Shown piece after piece: positions 18,057-27,246 of a stretch of DNA of 64,000 bases. The translations under genes and the position numbers were made by a program. The stretch is from contig JAFWRQ010000003.1 in the NCBI GenBank assembly GCA_017519865.1, forward strand, positions 1 through 64,000. Direction: 5' to 3'. This stretch comes from Bacteroidales bacterium (GTDB lineage Bacteria > Bacteroidota > Bacteroidia > Bacteroidales > UBA932). A model generated the notes under the pieces. It worked only from the letters and a program-made list of their open reading frames with translations, did no database searches and was not told the DNA's origin. Position 1 is the stretch's first letter. The number at the start of each line of letters is the position of its first letter.

Positions 18057-20747
18057 TCAAGGAATGATTACCGTGTCGGGTGACGGTTTCCGCTTGCGTT
18101 TGGGGGCAGATTTGGCGGCAGCCTTAGCTTTTCCTCTGTTGATGGCATCGTATTCCAGGAACTTTTCGAAGCTGGGTTCCTCGCCGCTGCGCTTCATGAT
18201 CTGCTTGTAGATAGCCCAACGTGACGGTGCGTTGAAATACTCAGTGTTTTCGTTCATCATGCTTTCCCGACTAGGCTTGTAAGCGCCCGTCAAATAGGTC
18301 GCTCCTCCTTCAAAGATACCGACTTCGTCTTTGTACCTGTCGTCGGAGAGAAAAACGCTCCACTTGACCTTTTCAGGGGAATTGGTAAAATCTACGTTCG
18401 GATACCACCCATAGGCTTCGTACAATTTATTGTAGTTGTCAATGAAATTCTCCGGCGCCTCCTCGCTGTGGGTGACATATTCGTCGGCCAGGAAGGCGAA
18501 TCCATGGCCGCATTCGTGGCGAAGTACGGGGCCGTAGAATTCCCTCTGGTTCCCCTCGTCCGCCACGTAGGCAATGGATGACTGGCTGCCAGCTGACATG
18601 TGCGCTGCACCTGAAGAATTGCGGGAATTGACCATAACGACGGTAAGGAGGTCGTTGATGCTCGTGATGCCTGGCACTTTCAAGGCATATTCATAGCATT
18701 TTTCATTATTGCCGCCCATGGATGTACCTGTCCCAAGATAGGTTTCCAAAGCCGTTGAGTACCCGTCGCCGATCCTGTCGTTGAGGGAAACGACCTTGAC
18801 AGCGTATACGTTGAAACGGTTCCTGAAAGACTTGTATGGCTCGATGTCGAAGAATTCTTCCATCGCATCCTTCATCAAGGTCTCGTAATAACCGCCGGGT
18901 CCCATGTCCTTGTCAGTGTAGCCGTCGCCCATGAATACTACGTTTATGCCTTTACCGACAGTTGCCTTCTGAAGTGTCATCACCTCACCATCCTTGGAAA
19001 AATCCTTAGAGGAGTATGGTTCTCCAGGTTCTTCAGGTCCGAGTATCGATTCCAGGAACGGTATCAGTTCAGAAGACGCAACCTTGTTGAAGCGCTTTCT
19101 CACAGGGTCCGGGTAGGAATTGATTGAGCTGAACAGGACATTTCCGTTTTGGTCGTATACCTCAGCGTTAGGTGATGTGAGCAGGAAGGAAGTGAAATAA
19201 TCGGGAAAATAATAGTTGTACCAGACATCGTAGCCTTTCTCATCCACTTCCTTCTTCTGTCCGTCGAAATCGGACCATAGACTTCCGCTTCCGTTAGGCT
19301 TCTTGTCCAGCTGGACGGTGGCGATCACTTCCAGTCCATCCTGCTTGTAGATATCGTAGTACTTCTTCAGCCGGGGGAGCAAAGACTGGGAGAAGGAACA
19401 CCAAGGAGCCCAGAAAAAGTAAACGGTATATTTGTTTTTGCTGATCACGTCATCGAAAGTGAACAGGTCCCCGTAAAGGTCTTTAACACTTCCGTCAGGC
19501 CAGAAAACGCTTCCCGGAATATCTACGTCGGTTATGTCGAATCCATATCCGGGTTTCTGGTTCAAAGCATTATCGACAAACAGTTTCAAATGCTCCCTGG
19601 TATCGAGGAATTCCGGGGGTATAGTGCCGGACAGGCAGTTGTTTGTTATGCTGAACCGGTCACCGAGCTTTATCCATGAGCCATAGGCCGACCCCGTGAA
19701 ATAGTTGTCCACGATGGTGAGTTTTTCCATAGCATCAGAGCTTCCGATGCTTTCTGGGATCGGGCCGGTAAGGTTTGGATTGCTCGAAACGCTGACATGT
19801 TTAAGACCGTGCATCTTGGAAAAAACGTCAGGCAGGGATTCGACCCCACTCCTGTTGATTCGGAAATCCTGAAGTTTGGTGAGTTTTGCGAATGATTCAG
19901 GCAGCGTGCCGGTAAGGTCCGGCTCATCACCTATCTGAAAATCAGTCAGCCAGTCCGCAAGGTCTCCCAGTGATTCCGGCAATTTTCCTTTGAGTCCCCT
20001 TTGACTGATAATCAGGTGCAATTCCTGAAACTCAGGGCTGAGCCAGACGCCTTTCCATTCACTGAAAGGCTTGTCCGTCGCCCAGTTCCCCTGTGTCTTC
20101 CAGTTCGGCCCGTCAGTTGAGTTGTAAAGGTCCATCAGAACTTTTTTGATCACATCCTTTACTGTCACTGTACAGGATGCCGACAATGACCCCAGTGTGG
20201 CCGTAATCGTGGCCGTACCCTCCGCTACGGCCGTGATATTGCCGTTCCCGTCGACCGAGACTATACTCTTGTTGTCAGAAGACCATAACAAGTCCTTGGC
20301 GGAGGCATTCTCCGGCTGAAGTATTACCTTGAGCGGACATGACGGGTCACCAAAAACGTCCAGGACCACTTTTGTCCTGTCCAAGGAAATGCTCGTCGCA
20401 TTGATGCTCTTCGCAATAACGGTTATAGCACATTGAGCCGATTTACCTCCTGCAGAGGCGGTTATCGTCGTATTTCCTTCTGCAAGCGCCGTAACCGTGC
20501 CGTTGCTTACGCTGGCCACGGAGGTATTGGAACTGGTCCAGGTTACAGTCTTGTCCGTAGCCGCGGAAGGATTGACGGTGGCTACGAGACTGAGGGTTTG
20601 CCCCGGTTCGAGGGTGTATGAAGTCTCGTTCAAGGTAATGCTGGAAACCTTTACGGAACCGTCCGGCTCCTCAACTGGGTTGCAACCCGGCAGGCAGACA
20701 GCAACCAGCGCTGCAAACAGTGTGACAAATAAGACGATACGTTTCAT
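18057..20747 (-). CDS. Multidomain lipoprotein: Big2 x2, LRR, thioredoxin-like, M64 (IgA-type) metallopeptidase
   Basis: 896 residues, with lipobox ending at about Cys 22 (VCLPGC). Two bacterial Ig-like Big2 domains occupy about residues 33-196 (VTWTSSNTSVASVSNGTVTA, then LLWSSDNKSIVSVDGNG). A leucine-rich-repeat-like region (about 205-390: GTLPESFAKLTKLQDFRI, LTGPIPESIG) follows. A thioredoxin-like segment near 430-570 has YFFWAPWCSFSQSLLPRLK, with only one of the two redox cysteines. The C-terminal 300 residues form a family M64 metallopeptidase with RHECGHGFAFLADEYV (zinc motif HExxH near residue 743). It is secreted and surface-anchored. Cleavage of host or dietary glycoproteins is an inference from M64. 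The LRR-thioredoxin insert is unusual. Confidence 0.85.
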   Translation of the reverse strand: MKRIVLFVTLFAALVAVCLPGCNPVEEPDGSVKVSSITLNETSYTLEPGQTLSLVATVNPSAATDKTVTWTSSNTSVASVSNGTVTALAEGNTTITASAGGKSAQCAITVIAKSINATSISLDRTKVVLDVFGDPSCPLKVILQPENASAKDLLWSSDNKSIVSVDGNGNITAVAEGTATITATLGSLSASCTVTVKDVIKKVLMDLYNSTDGPNWKTQGNWATDKPFSEWKGVWLSPEFQELHLIISQRGLKGKLPESLGDLADWLTDFQIGDEPDLTGTLPESFAKLTKLQDFRINRSGVESLPDVFSKMHGLKHVSVSSNPNLTGPIPESIGSSDAMEKLTIVDNYFTGSAYGSWIKLGDRFSITNNCLSGTIPPEFLDTREHLKLFVDNALNQKPGYGFDITDVDIPGSVFWPDGSVKDLYGDLFTFDDVISKNKYTVYFFWAPWCSFSQSLLPRLKKYYDIYKQDGLEVIATVQLDKKPNGSGSLWSDFDGQKKEVDEKGYDVWYNYYFPDYFTSFLLTSPNAEVYDQNGNVLFSSINSYPDPVRKRFNKVASSELIPFLESILGPEEPGEPYSSKDFSKDGEVMTLQKATVGKGINVVFMGDGYTDKDMGPGGYYETLMKDAMEEFFDIEPYKSFRNRFNVYAVKVVSLNDRIGDGYSTALETYLGTGTSMGGNNEKCYEYALKVPGITSINDLLTVVMVNSRNSSGAAHMSAGSQSSIAYVADEGNQREFYGPVLRHECGHGFAFLADEYVTHSEEAPENFIDNYNKLYEAYGWYPNVDFTNSPEKVKWSVFLSDDRYKDEVGIFEGGATYLTGAYKPSRESMMNENTEYFNAPSRWAIYKQIMKRSGEEPSFEKFLEYDAINRGKAKAAAKSAPKRKRKPSPDTVIIP

Positions 20748-20910
20748 TTTTTCCTACTTAAGTTATTGGTTTAACGGTCTTTGACAGACTGACTCCTCGC
20801 ACCTCCATATCGTTTCCGCATACAAGTTAATCATTTTTCCCATAATTCCTTTCTGTTGAAAGTGAAAAGCTTGTGTGCACATCCCTTTTCCGCACGCTGC
20901 GGGAGGGACG

Positions 20911-20941
20911 TTGGATTATTCTTGATTATTATTTATCTTTG
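20911..20941 (+). promoter_or_regulatory. Promoter of the GH10 xylanase gene
   Basis: TTG at 20911-20913 and TATCTTTG at 20934-20941 with a 20-base spacer. The start codon is at 20993, leaving a leader of about 45 bases. The rest of the 245-bp gap upstream holds no gene that I can see. Confidence 0.75.
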
Positions 20942-20992
20942 GCGGCTGAAGTCTTAGCACTTAAAAGAAGAAATCACCATTAGTATATATCT

Positions 20993-22237
20993 ATGAAGAA
21001 GTTTTCTATCATCGCCCTCATCGCATCCGTAGCATTGATGAGTGCATGCGGTCCCAAGGACCCCGGTCTCAAGGACGCTTACAAGAACTATTTCAAGATC
21101 GGTGTCGCCGTTACCGAGCGTAACGTAGCAGACTCCCTCCAGGCAGCCATCATCCTCAAGGAGTTCAACAGCGTCACCGCCGAAAACTGTATGAAGCCTG
21201 GTGAGATCCATCCTCAGGCCGGTGTATGGAATTTCGAGAAGGCTGACGCCATCGCGAACTTCTGCCGTGAGCACGGTATCAAGATGCGTGGTCACAACCT
21301 CGTTTGGCACAGCCAGTTCGCTACTTGGATGTTCACCAAGCACGATGAGAACGGCAACCCTGTCGTCGAACTCGACGAGAAGGGTGATACCGTGTGGGTG
21401 GAGAGGCCTGCTTTCGGCCGCTTCGGCGGTTTCCCCGGCTTCCCCGGCTTCGGTGGCCAGCGTCCTGACGGCGCTCCCGCCATGCAGATGACCAAGACCC
21501 CCAAGTATGTCGCAGCGAGCAAGGAGGAGTTCTACGATTCGCTCAAATCCCATATCTTCACAGTCGTCAACCGTTACAAGGACGTCATCTACTGCTGGGA
21601 CGTCGTCAACGAGGCGATGAGCGATTCGAACGACCTGAACGCTTCGTATGAGGATTCGTTCCGCAAGTCTCAGGCATATCAGCTCTGCGGCGACGAGTTC
21701 ATCAAGAACGCTTTCATCTGGGCCCACGAGGCAGATCCCACTGCCGGCCTGTTCTACAACGACTACAGTGCCTGGACTCCCGCGAAGAGGACCTACATCT
21801 ACAATATGGTCAAGAAACTCCAGTCCGAGGGCGCTCCCATCACCGGCATCGGTATGCAGGGCCACTACAACATCTTCGACAACCCGACCCTCGAGGATTT
21901 CGAGAAGGCCATCAACATGTATCTTGAACTTGTCGACGATATCCAGATCACCGAGTTCGACATCCGTATCAACGAAGAGGCCGGCGGCGGCCTTCAGTTC
22001 AGCCGCGGCGAAGGCCAGGTCTATACCGAGGAGATCCAGCAGCAGCAGGAGCAGAAGTACAAGGATCTCTTCGAGATCATGCGCAAGTACAAAAAGAACA
22101 TCTCCTGCGTGACCTTCTGGAACCTCAGCGACCGCGATTCCTGGCTTGGCGCCAACAACTATCCGCTCCTTTTCGACAGCGAGTACCAGCGCAAGCCCGT
22201 TTACTACACTGTCCGCGATTTCAAGAAGAACAAGTAG
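20993..22237 (+). CDS. GH10 endo-1,4-beta-xylanase, lipoprotein
   Basis: Hydrolyses internal beta-1,4 bonds of xylan with retention. 414 residues; lipobox VALMSACG (Cys about 19). GH10 signatures: NSVTAENCMKPGEI, GHNLVWHSQ, the acid/base Glu in WDVVNEA (about 207) and the nucleophile Glu in ITEFDIRI (about 321), then SCVTFWNLSDRDSW near the end. A Gly/Phe/Pro-rich insertion, FGRFGGFPGFPGFGGQ (about residues 143-158), interrupts the early barrel. No binding module is attached. It is monocistronic, with its own promoter and a terminator. With the nearby esterases and GH43 it fits arabinoxylan breakdown. Confidence 0.95.
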   Translation: MKKFSIIALIASVALMSACGPKDPGLKDAYKNYFKIGVAVTERNVADSLQAAIILKEFNSVTAENCMKPGEIHPQAGVWNFEKADAIANFCREHGIKMRGHNLVWHSQFATWMFTKHDENGNPVVELDEKGDTVWVERPAFGRFGGFPGFPGFGGQRPDGAPAMQMTKTPKYVAASKEEFYDSLKSHIFTVVNRYKDVIYCWDVVNEAMSDSNDLNASYEDSFRKSQAYQLCGDEFIKNAFIWAHEADPTAGLFYNDYSAWTPAKRTYIYNMVKKLQSEGAPITGIGMQGHYNIFDNPTLEDFEKAINMYLELVDDIQITEFDIRINEEAGGGLQFSRGEGQVYTEEIQQQQEQKYKDLFEIMRKYKKNISCVTFWNLSDRDSWLGANNYPLLFDSEYQRKPVYYTVRDFKKNK

Positions 22238-22253
22238 AGTTTAAGGGACAAAT

Positions 22254-22287
22254 GAAAAAGACAGCCTCGCAAGGCTGTCTTTTTTTG
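22254..22287. terminator. Bidirectional rho-independent terminator
   Basis: AAAAAGACAGCCT / AGGCTGTCTTTTTTT hairpin between convergent genes ending at 22237 and 22301. Confidence 0.9.
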
Positions 22288-22300
22288 TCTGTCATTCAGG

Positions 22301-23860
22301 TCAGTTCCTGGGAGCGGTGGTCGCGGTAGGCTTCAGCGGGATGCGGCCGGGGTCGTTGGCGGCGCAGATGGCGAGCCAGGCGACCATCGTGGCGTCAAGC
22401 GTGAGGTCGCCGGGCAGGAGACGCTCGTAGGTGTCCATGATGGTGTGGTAGGTACGGAAGTACTCCAGATCGTCCTGGATGAACTGATAGGCCGGGAGAC
22501 CCACCCTGTTGAAGGACACGTGGTCGGTTGAGCCGGTGGTCCTGGGGGTCAGATAGTTGAAGCCAAGGGGTTCGATATATTTCATCCAGGCTTCGAAGAA
22601 CGGGAAAGCAGCATCGTTGCCTTCTAGATAGATGCCGCGGAAACGCCCGGAGCCGTTGTCCATGTTGAGGTACAGGGCGAACTTGTCGAATCCGGGGAGT
22701 TTCTGCTGATCCTTGTAGAGATATCTCTCAAGATAGCCTCTGGAGCCGTAAAGCCCCTGCTCCTCACCTCCCCAGAGGGCGATGCGGATGGTGCGCTTGG
22801 GCTTTACGCCGACCGCCTTGAGGATGCGCATGGCCTCGATCATGGTGATGACTCCGGAGCCGTTGTCGGCTGCGCCGGTGCCTCCGTGCCAGGAGTCAAG
22901 GTGCGCTCCTATCAGGACGATCTCGTCCTTGAGTTTAGGGTCGGTGCCGGGTATCTCGGCATAGACGTTATGGACCTCCTGGTCGTTGGTGAACTTGTTG
23001 ATCAGTTCGACTTCCATCTCGACCTTGTGGCCGCTCTGGATCAGTCTGACCATCCTTCCGTGGTCTTCGATGGGCATCATAACTTCCGGGGTGGGTTCCG
23101 GGTCTCCCACCTTGTAGGATACGCCGGTACCGCTGACGACATTGAACGTGCCGCGGCCGTTGACGATGCAGAGGGGCCTCTCTTTGGCAAGGAGTTCATT
23201 TGTCAGGCGCTGGAGTTCCTGACGGGCCTCGCGTTCGGCTGCGGAAATGGTCGTATATGCATTCCTGTTGGCGCTGGAGGAGGTATACAGCCTGGAGATG
23301 CGGTTGTCGCGGGTCAGTTCCTCAAGCTCTTCTTCGGTATAGCGGCTGGCGAGTGGCTCGAAACTGACAGTATATGTCTGGGTCGCGGGCATCAGGAGGA
23401 TCTTGCCGGCTATGTTGCCACGGTACTTCTCCAGGTCTTCCTTCGTGTTCACGTCAAAGACGATGCATTCTCCCTTCACCAGGCCCTTTGTGCTTCCGCT
23501 CCAGGCCTTGGGATTGACGGTGAATGCGCAGTAGTACGGGGAAGTCATGGCGGCGTAAGTCTTCACGACGTCCCATCCTCCGCGGGGGAATTCGTAGGCG
23601 AATTCCGCGCGGGGGTTGGAGAGGCCCAGCTCGCCCAGTTTGCCCACGACGAGATTCTCGGCGCGGCGTTTCTGCTGCGAGGCGGTCAGCCTGGAGCCGA
23701 GATAGTCGGTGATGAACTGCGAGAGTTCCTCGATCTTTGAATTGTTCAGGCCCTCATTCTTGATGAGGGTGGCCAGTTCCGGCGATTCGGAAACCTGGGC
23801 GAATGCTGCACCGCCGCCCATTACGACGGCCAGCAAAGAGACCATTAGTGCTTTCTTCAT
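22301..23860 (-). CDS. M28-family zinc aminopeptidase/carboxypeptidase, secreted
   Basis: 519 residues with an SPI signal (GGGAAFAQ). A PA-like insert (about residues 95-260) precedes and interrupts the M28 catalytic core, as in glutamate-carboxypeptidase-like members. Zinc ligands and catalytic residues are present: GAHLDSWHGGTGAADNGSG (His about 321 and bridging Asp), GGEEQGLYGSRGY with the catalytic and zinc Glu, and TGSTDHVSF with the last His. It is an exopeptidase trimming peptides in the periplasm or outside the cell. The short Thr/Ala/Pro C-terminus is unremarkable. A TATATTTG -7 box lies upstream at 23927-23934 (complement). Confidence 0.92.
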   Translation of the reverse strand: MKKALMVSLLAVVMGGGAAFAQVSESPELATLIKNEGLNNSKIEELSQFITDYLGSRLTASQQKRRAENLVVGKLGELGLSNPRAEFAYEFPRGGWDVVKTYAAMTSPYYCAFTVNPKAWSGSTKGLVKGECIVFDVNTKEDLEKYRGNIAGKILLMPATQTYTVSFEPLASRYTEEELEELTRDNRISRLYTSSSANRNAYTTISAAEREARQELQRLTNELLAKERPLCIVNGRGTFNVVSGTGVSYKVGDPEPTPEVMMPIEDHGRMVRLIQSGHKVEMEVELINKFTNDQEVHNVYAEIPGTDPKLKDEIVLIGAHLDSWHGGTGAADNGSGVITMIEAMRILKAVGVKPKRTIRIALWGGEEQGLYGSRGYLERYLYKDQQKLPGFDKFALYLNMDNGSGRFRGIYLEGNDAAFPFFEAWMKYIEPLGFNYLTPRTTGSTDHVSFNRVGLPAYQFIQDDLEYFRTYHTIMDTYERLLPGDLTLDATMVAWLAICAANDPGRIPLKPTATTAPRN

Positions 23861-23926
23861 AATCTATTCATTAAGATCGTTGATGTTTTCAGTTTAAGTG
23901 TCAGACTGTCCTGATACCGATCATTA

Positions 23927-23934
23927 CAAATATA
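23927..23934 (-). promoter_or_regulatory. -7 box upstream of the M28 peptidase gene
   Basis: TATATTTG on the minus strand, about 66 bases before the ATG; no clear -33 TTG. Confidence 0.45.
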
Positions 23935-23964
23935 GTTAATTCATTTGAATTGTATATAATTGCT

Positions 23965-24171
23965 TCAGAAATACTTCAACGAGTTGTGAGACAGGATCAC
24001 GGCCGACCCCATCACCGAGTATCTCTCTATAACTTTCCCGTCGCGATAGACGGCGAAGCCCCTCTTGCCGCAGGGGAGAGTGATACCGCCGAAATAGCAG
24101 CCCGGCTGCTTCCCGGCAATCTTCGCCCTGCGCAGGGCTTCTTCCAATGATATGCAGTAATATGTGACCAT
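23965..24171 (-). CDS. Small hypothetical protein
   Basis: A 68-residue frame beginning MVTYYCISLEEALRRAKIAG and continuing with CYFGGITLPCGKRGFAVYRD and a short beta-rich end. It has no signal peptide or membrane segment. I prefer the ATG at 24171 to a start at 24204 because the sequence looks protein-like from there; a TATATTTG box lies only about a dozen bases upstream. It sits on the same strand as the nuclease-like gene before it. No family recognised; it could be spurious. Confidence 0.45.
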   Translation of the reverse strand: MVTYYCISLEEALRRAKIAGKQPGCYFGGITLPCGKRGFAVYRDGKVIERYSVMGSAVILSHNSLKYF

Positions 24172-24223
24172 GCTCCCCCCAAATATAGGGAGAGCATGGG
24201 CCAAGGTACGGCACAGGACGTGC

Positions 24224-25291
24224 CTATTTGGATTCCTGTTCTTTCTTGAGCAGGTATTGTCTCTGTTTCTCGATATACTGGGAACTGAAGTCGACCTTGA
24301 GCTCCAGCCAGAGAGGCATGTGGTCGGACATCTGGTCGATCCTGTAGTGGCCGCAGAAGTATTTCTTGGCTTCCTCTCCGACCCTCTTCTCTCCCTTCTT
24401 CTTCTCCTTCATCAGCGGGATGTAGTCCTCGTAGTCTTCATCCCTATAGACTGACTTGGTGAAGTCGAAAGCTCCGGAACGGACACTGTCGTCGTCAAAT
24501 ACCTTTATGCCTTCCTCGAGATTGAGCTTGAAGGCTATCTGGTCGTAATGCTTGACCTCCTTGCCGAAGTTGGTAGGATGCTGCTTGATGGCCTCGGGAA
24601 TCTGGAACCCGGTGCTCTCCAGGGCATCCATGTACTTGTCTCCGACTTTCGGGATATTGAAGTCTCCCAGCACGATGTAACTGGACTCTTCAGATTCAGC
24701 GCGTTTGGCGAGATAGCTTCCTATGGCCTTGATCTCCTCCTGCCTCCTGTCGCGCTGGGCTTTGTTCTCCTTGCCGTAGTAGATGTGTACGGTGGCGAGG
24801 TTGAACTTGAACCATCCTGCCTGGAAAGCCACGCAGAAAGGAGTGCGCGCGAACTGCATGCCGTCGATCAACTCTGTGTGAGGGAGGACGATCTCTCCGG
24901 CTATGTTCTTGAAAGTGACCTTGTTGGTGTCGTAGAGGAACGCGATGCGCTCTCCGTTGCCTCCGTCGGTCGAGTCGGTCACGTCGGTGGCGATATAAGC
25001 CCAGTTCTTGCCAAGGATGCTTTTCACTTTCTCCAATCCCTTCATCTTCTCCTTGACTTCCTGGACTGCGATCAGATCGAAACGGCTGAGGATCTCAGCG
25101 ATGTAAAGGTAGCTCTCCTGGTGGCGGTTGTCAGTAAACTGACGGATGTTCCACGTAGCCAGAAGAAGGGTGTTCTCGGCGGTTTTTCCGGGGATCTCCC
25201 CGTCGAGTTGGGCGCGCAGGTCGATCAGATGGTCGATTGTGCGCTTCCTTTCTTTAAGGTCCTTGATCTCTTTAAGGTAAGTGTAAAGCAT
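24224..25291 (-). CDS. Endonuclease/exonuclease/phosphatase (EEP) family protein
   Basis: 355 residues with the EEP fold motifs in order: LLATWNIRQF (metal-binding Asn), DLIAVQEVK (metal Glu), IVLGDFNIPK (catalytic Asp and Asn) and the C-terminal SDHMPLWLEL (catalytic His with Asp). Members cut nucleic acids or phosphoesters; the substrate is not evident. No signal peptide is visible, so it is probably cytoplasmic. A lysine-rich insertion (MKEKKKGEKRVGEEAKKYF) precedes the final motif. It lies 31 bp downstream of the BASS transporter gene on the same strand. Confidence 0.88.
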   Translation of the reverse strand: MLYTYLKEIKDLKERKRTIDHLIDLRAQLDGEIPGKTAENTLLLATWNIRQFTDNRHQESYLYIAEILSRFDLIAVQEVKEKMKGLEKVKSILGKNWAYIATDVTDSTDGGNGERIAFLYDTNKVTFKNIAGEIVLPHTELIDGMQFARTPFCVAFQAGWFKFNLATVHIYYGKENKAQRDRRQEEIKAIGSYLAKRAESEESSYIVLGDFNIPKVGDKYMDALESTGFQIPEAIKQHPTNFGKEVKHYDQIAFKLNLEEGIKVFDDDSVRSGAFDFTKSVYRDEDYEDYIPLMKEKKKGEKRVGEEAKKYFCGHYRIDQMSDHMPLWLELKVDFSSQYIEKQRQYLLKKEQESK

Positions 25292-25322
25292 GGTATTTGG
25301 GGATTAGGGGTTGAATGCAAAA

Positions 25323-26291
25323 CTAGGAAACGATGGCATTTAACCTTTTCCTGGATTCGATGTAGTTGAAGATCGTGCTTATTGTAAGGCCGCTTATTAT
25401 GTGCCATACGCCCCACCATGCCGTGATGACCAGGGCGCCTCCGTGTGCAGGGAAATTGGCGAAAAGCGGCGTTCCCAGCAGCAGCACCAGTCCGAGGCCG
25501 CTGTTCTGGATGCCGGTCTCGATGGTGAGGGTACGGCGGTCCCTGTTCGGGAGGCGGAAGAGCGTGGCCGTGCCGAATCCGAGCGAGAGCGCCAGCAGGT
25601 TATGGATCAGCACGACGAGGAATATATACTGGATGCACTGCAGGAAGGCTTCGATATTGCCCGCGAACAGCATTATCACCATCGCGATAAAGAACGCGAT
25701 GCTGAACCATTGGAGCGGCTTCTTGAGTTTCTCCGCAACCTTCGGCAGGTAGCGCGAAGTGAGGATGCCTAGCGTCAGGGGAATGCCGAGCAGGATGAAA
25801 ATGGTCTTGAACACATCCCAGAGGGGGATCGTAAGTTGCGGAACCTCGGCTGCGAGCCCGGCGACCTTGATATAGAGGTTGCCCCACATCCAGAAGTTGA
25901 ACGGGGTCATCAGGACCGCAAGGGCGGTACTGATCGCGCTGAGCGACACGGACAACTCGATGTTCGCCTTTGAGAGCGAACTCATGAAGTTGGAGATGTT
26001 CCCTCCCGGGCACGAAGCCACGAGGATCATTCCGATGGCCATGGTCCAACTGATGCTCTTGCCGAACGCCAATGCGAGCAGGCATGTGAACATGGGAAGC
26101 AGGACGAGTTGGCAGAGCATCCCGACGAAGATGGGTTTAGGTTTCTTGAACAGGTTCAGGAATGTACTTGGCTTGATGCCCAGTGCGACACCGTACATGA
26201 CAAAAGCCAGGATGATGTTGACGGTGTTCATCCCGCCGGCGTTGAGCGTAACGGAGATGCCGTCGATCTTGTTGATAAGTTCGGGTGACAA
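25323..26291 (-). CDS. Bile acid:sodium symporter (BASS/SBF) family transporter
   Basis: 322 residues with about nine hydrophobic segments filling the whole protein. The conserved BASS core is present: GMILVASCPGGNISNFMSSL matches the family's P-G-G-x-x-S-N motif, followed by LSVSLSAISTALAVLMTPF. Members carry sodium with bile acids, pantothenate, pyruvate or other organic anions; the substrate cannot be told. The best start is TTG at 26291 (MSPELINKIDG), as no in-frame ATG lies upstream; an internal ATG at 26231 would clip the first segment. It sits between an esterase and an EEP protein on the same strand. Confidence 0.88.
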   Translation of the reverse strand: MSPELINKIDGISVTLNAGGMNTVNIILAFVMYGVALGIKPSTFLNLFKKPKPIFVGMLCQLVLLPMFTCLLALAFGKSISWTMAIGMILVASCPGGNISNFMSSLSKANIELSVSLSAISTALAVLMTPFNFWMWGNLYIKVAGLAAEVPQLTIPLWDVFKTIFILLGIPLTLGILTSRYLPKVAEKLKKPLQWFSIAFFIAMVIMLFAGNIEAFLQCIQYIFLVVLIHNLLALSLGFGTATLFRLPNRDRRTLTIETGIQNSGLGLVLLLGTPLFANFPAHGGALVITAWWGVWHIISGLTISTIFNYIESRKRLNAIVS

Positions 26292-26318
26292 GGTTTTGAA
26301 GTTTTAAGTTTGTATTTA

Positions 26319-27218
26319 TTAATTAACTACATAGTTGAGCCAGGTGTCGAGAGCGGATGTCCAGTCATTCTTGAAAACAGTGGTGTCGTTCCAGCCGAAG
26401 CCGTGGCCTCCGGAAGGCATAATGAACATCGTGGCGCTGACCTTGTTGGCCAGGAGCGCCTCATAGTAGCGGAGGCTGTTGGCAGGCGGTACGAGGAAAT
26501 CGTCCGAAGCGAGGAGGATGAATGCCGGCGGCGTGTCGGGAGTCACGTGCTTCTCGTTGGAGTAGAGGTCGATAAGCTCCTGTGAGGGGTTTTCGCCGAG
26601 CAGGCCGTCCAGCGAGCCTTTGTGCGTGAAGGACGGGTCCATTGTGATGACCGGGTAGATAAGTATTTGGAAATCAGGACGGGTGACAGCGTCGGTATAG
26701 TGCGTTGCTATCGTGGAGGCAACGTGGCCTCCTGCGGACGTGCCGATGACTCCGACCGAGGTGATGCCGAGGTCGGTGCGGCCGCGCATGATGCGGATGG
26801 CCTCAGAGATGTCGCTCAGCGGTACGTCGTGGTGCCCGCGAGGCATACGGTATAGGAGCACGCAGTAAGTTATGCCGCGCGCGTTGAACCAGTCCTTGAA
26901 ATTGCGGGCTTCGTGGGAGAGGGACAGCATGGAGTATCCGCCGCCGGGGCACATTATGATGCACTGGCCGTTGGGGTTGCGTGCGGGATAGACCTCCATC
27001 AGGGCCTCGGTGTAATTCTTGGCGATGGACCGGGCGGGGTCCTGGTTGGCGGGAGCCTGGAACTCGTATGCGTTGGGGGCTCCGTCGGGCCAGATCCTGA
27101 CCGTGTCTACGCGCGGACCGAAGAAGTTCGCGAAGGCGGGGAATCCGCCGCCCATGGGCTGCGCCAGCGCCGCCGCTGCGGCCAACGCGAAAACAATACT
27201 GATGATCAGACGTTTCAT
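26319..27218 (-). CDS. Secreted alpha/beta-hydrolase esterase (BD-FAE/acetylxylan-esterase-like)
   Basis: 299 residues with an SPI signal peptide (AAAAALAQ) and a mature N-terminus rich in Gly and Phe (PMGGGFPAFANFFG). The oxyanion region CPGGGYSMLSLSHEAR, the nucleophile elbow VIGTSAGGHVAS (Ser about 160), the Asp region LLASDDFLVPP and the His in PSGGHGFGW complete the triad. This family removes acetyl or feruloyl groups from xylan and other esters. Its position near GH10 and the CE1 cluster fits side-chain removal from xylan. It starts 28 bp after the stop of the RCK/RyR membrane protein gene. Confidence 0.85.
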   Translation of the reverse strand: MKRLIISIVFALAAAAALAQPMGGGFPAFANFFGPRVDTVRIWPDGAPNAYEFQAPANQDPARSIAKNYTEALMEVYPARNPNGQCIIMCPGGGYSMLSLSHEARNFKDWFNARGITYCVLLYRMPRGHHDVPLSDISEAIRIMRGRTDLGITSVGVIGTSAGGHVASTIATHYTDAVTRPDFQILIYPVITMDPSFTHKGSLDGLLGENPSQELIDLYSNEKHVTPDTPPAFILLASDDFLVPPANSLRYYEALLANKVSATMFIMPSGGHGFGWNDTTVFKNDWTSALDTWLNYVVN

Positions 27219-27246
27219 GATTGTGGGGTATTTGTGGATATGTTTT

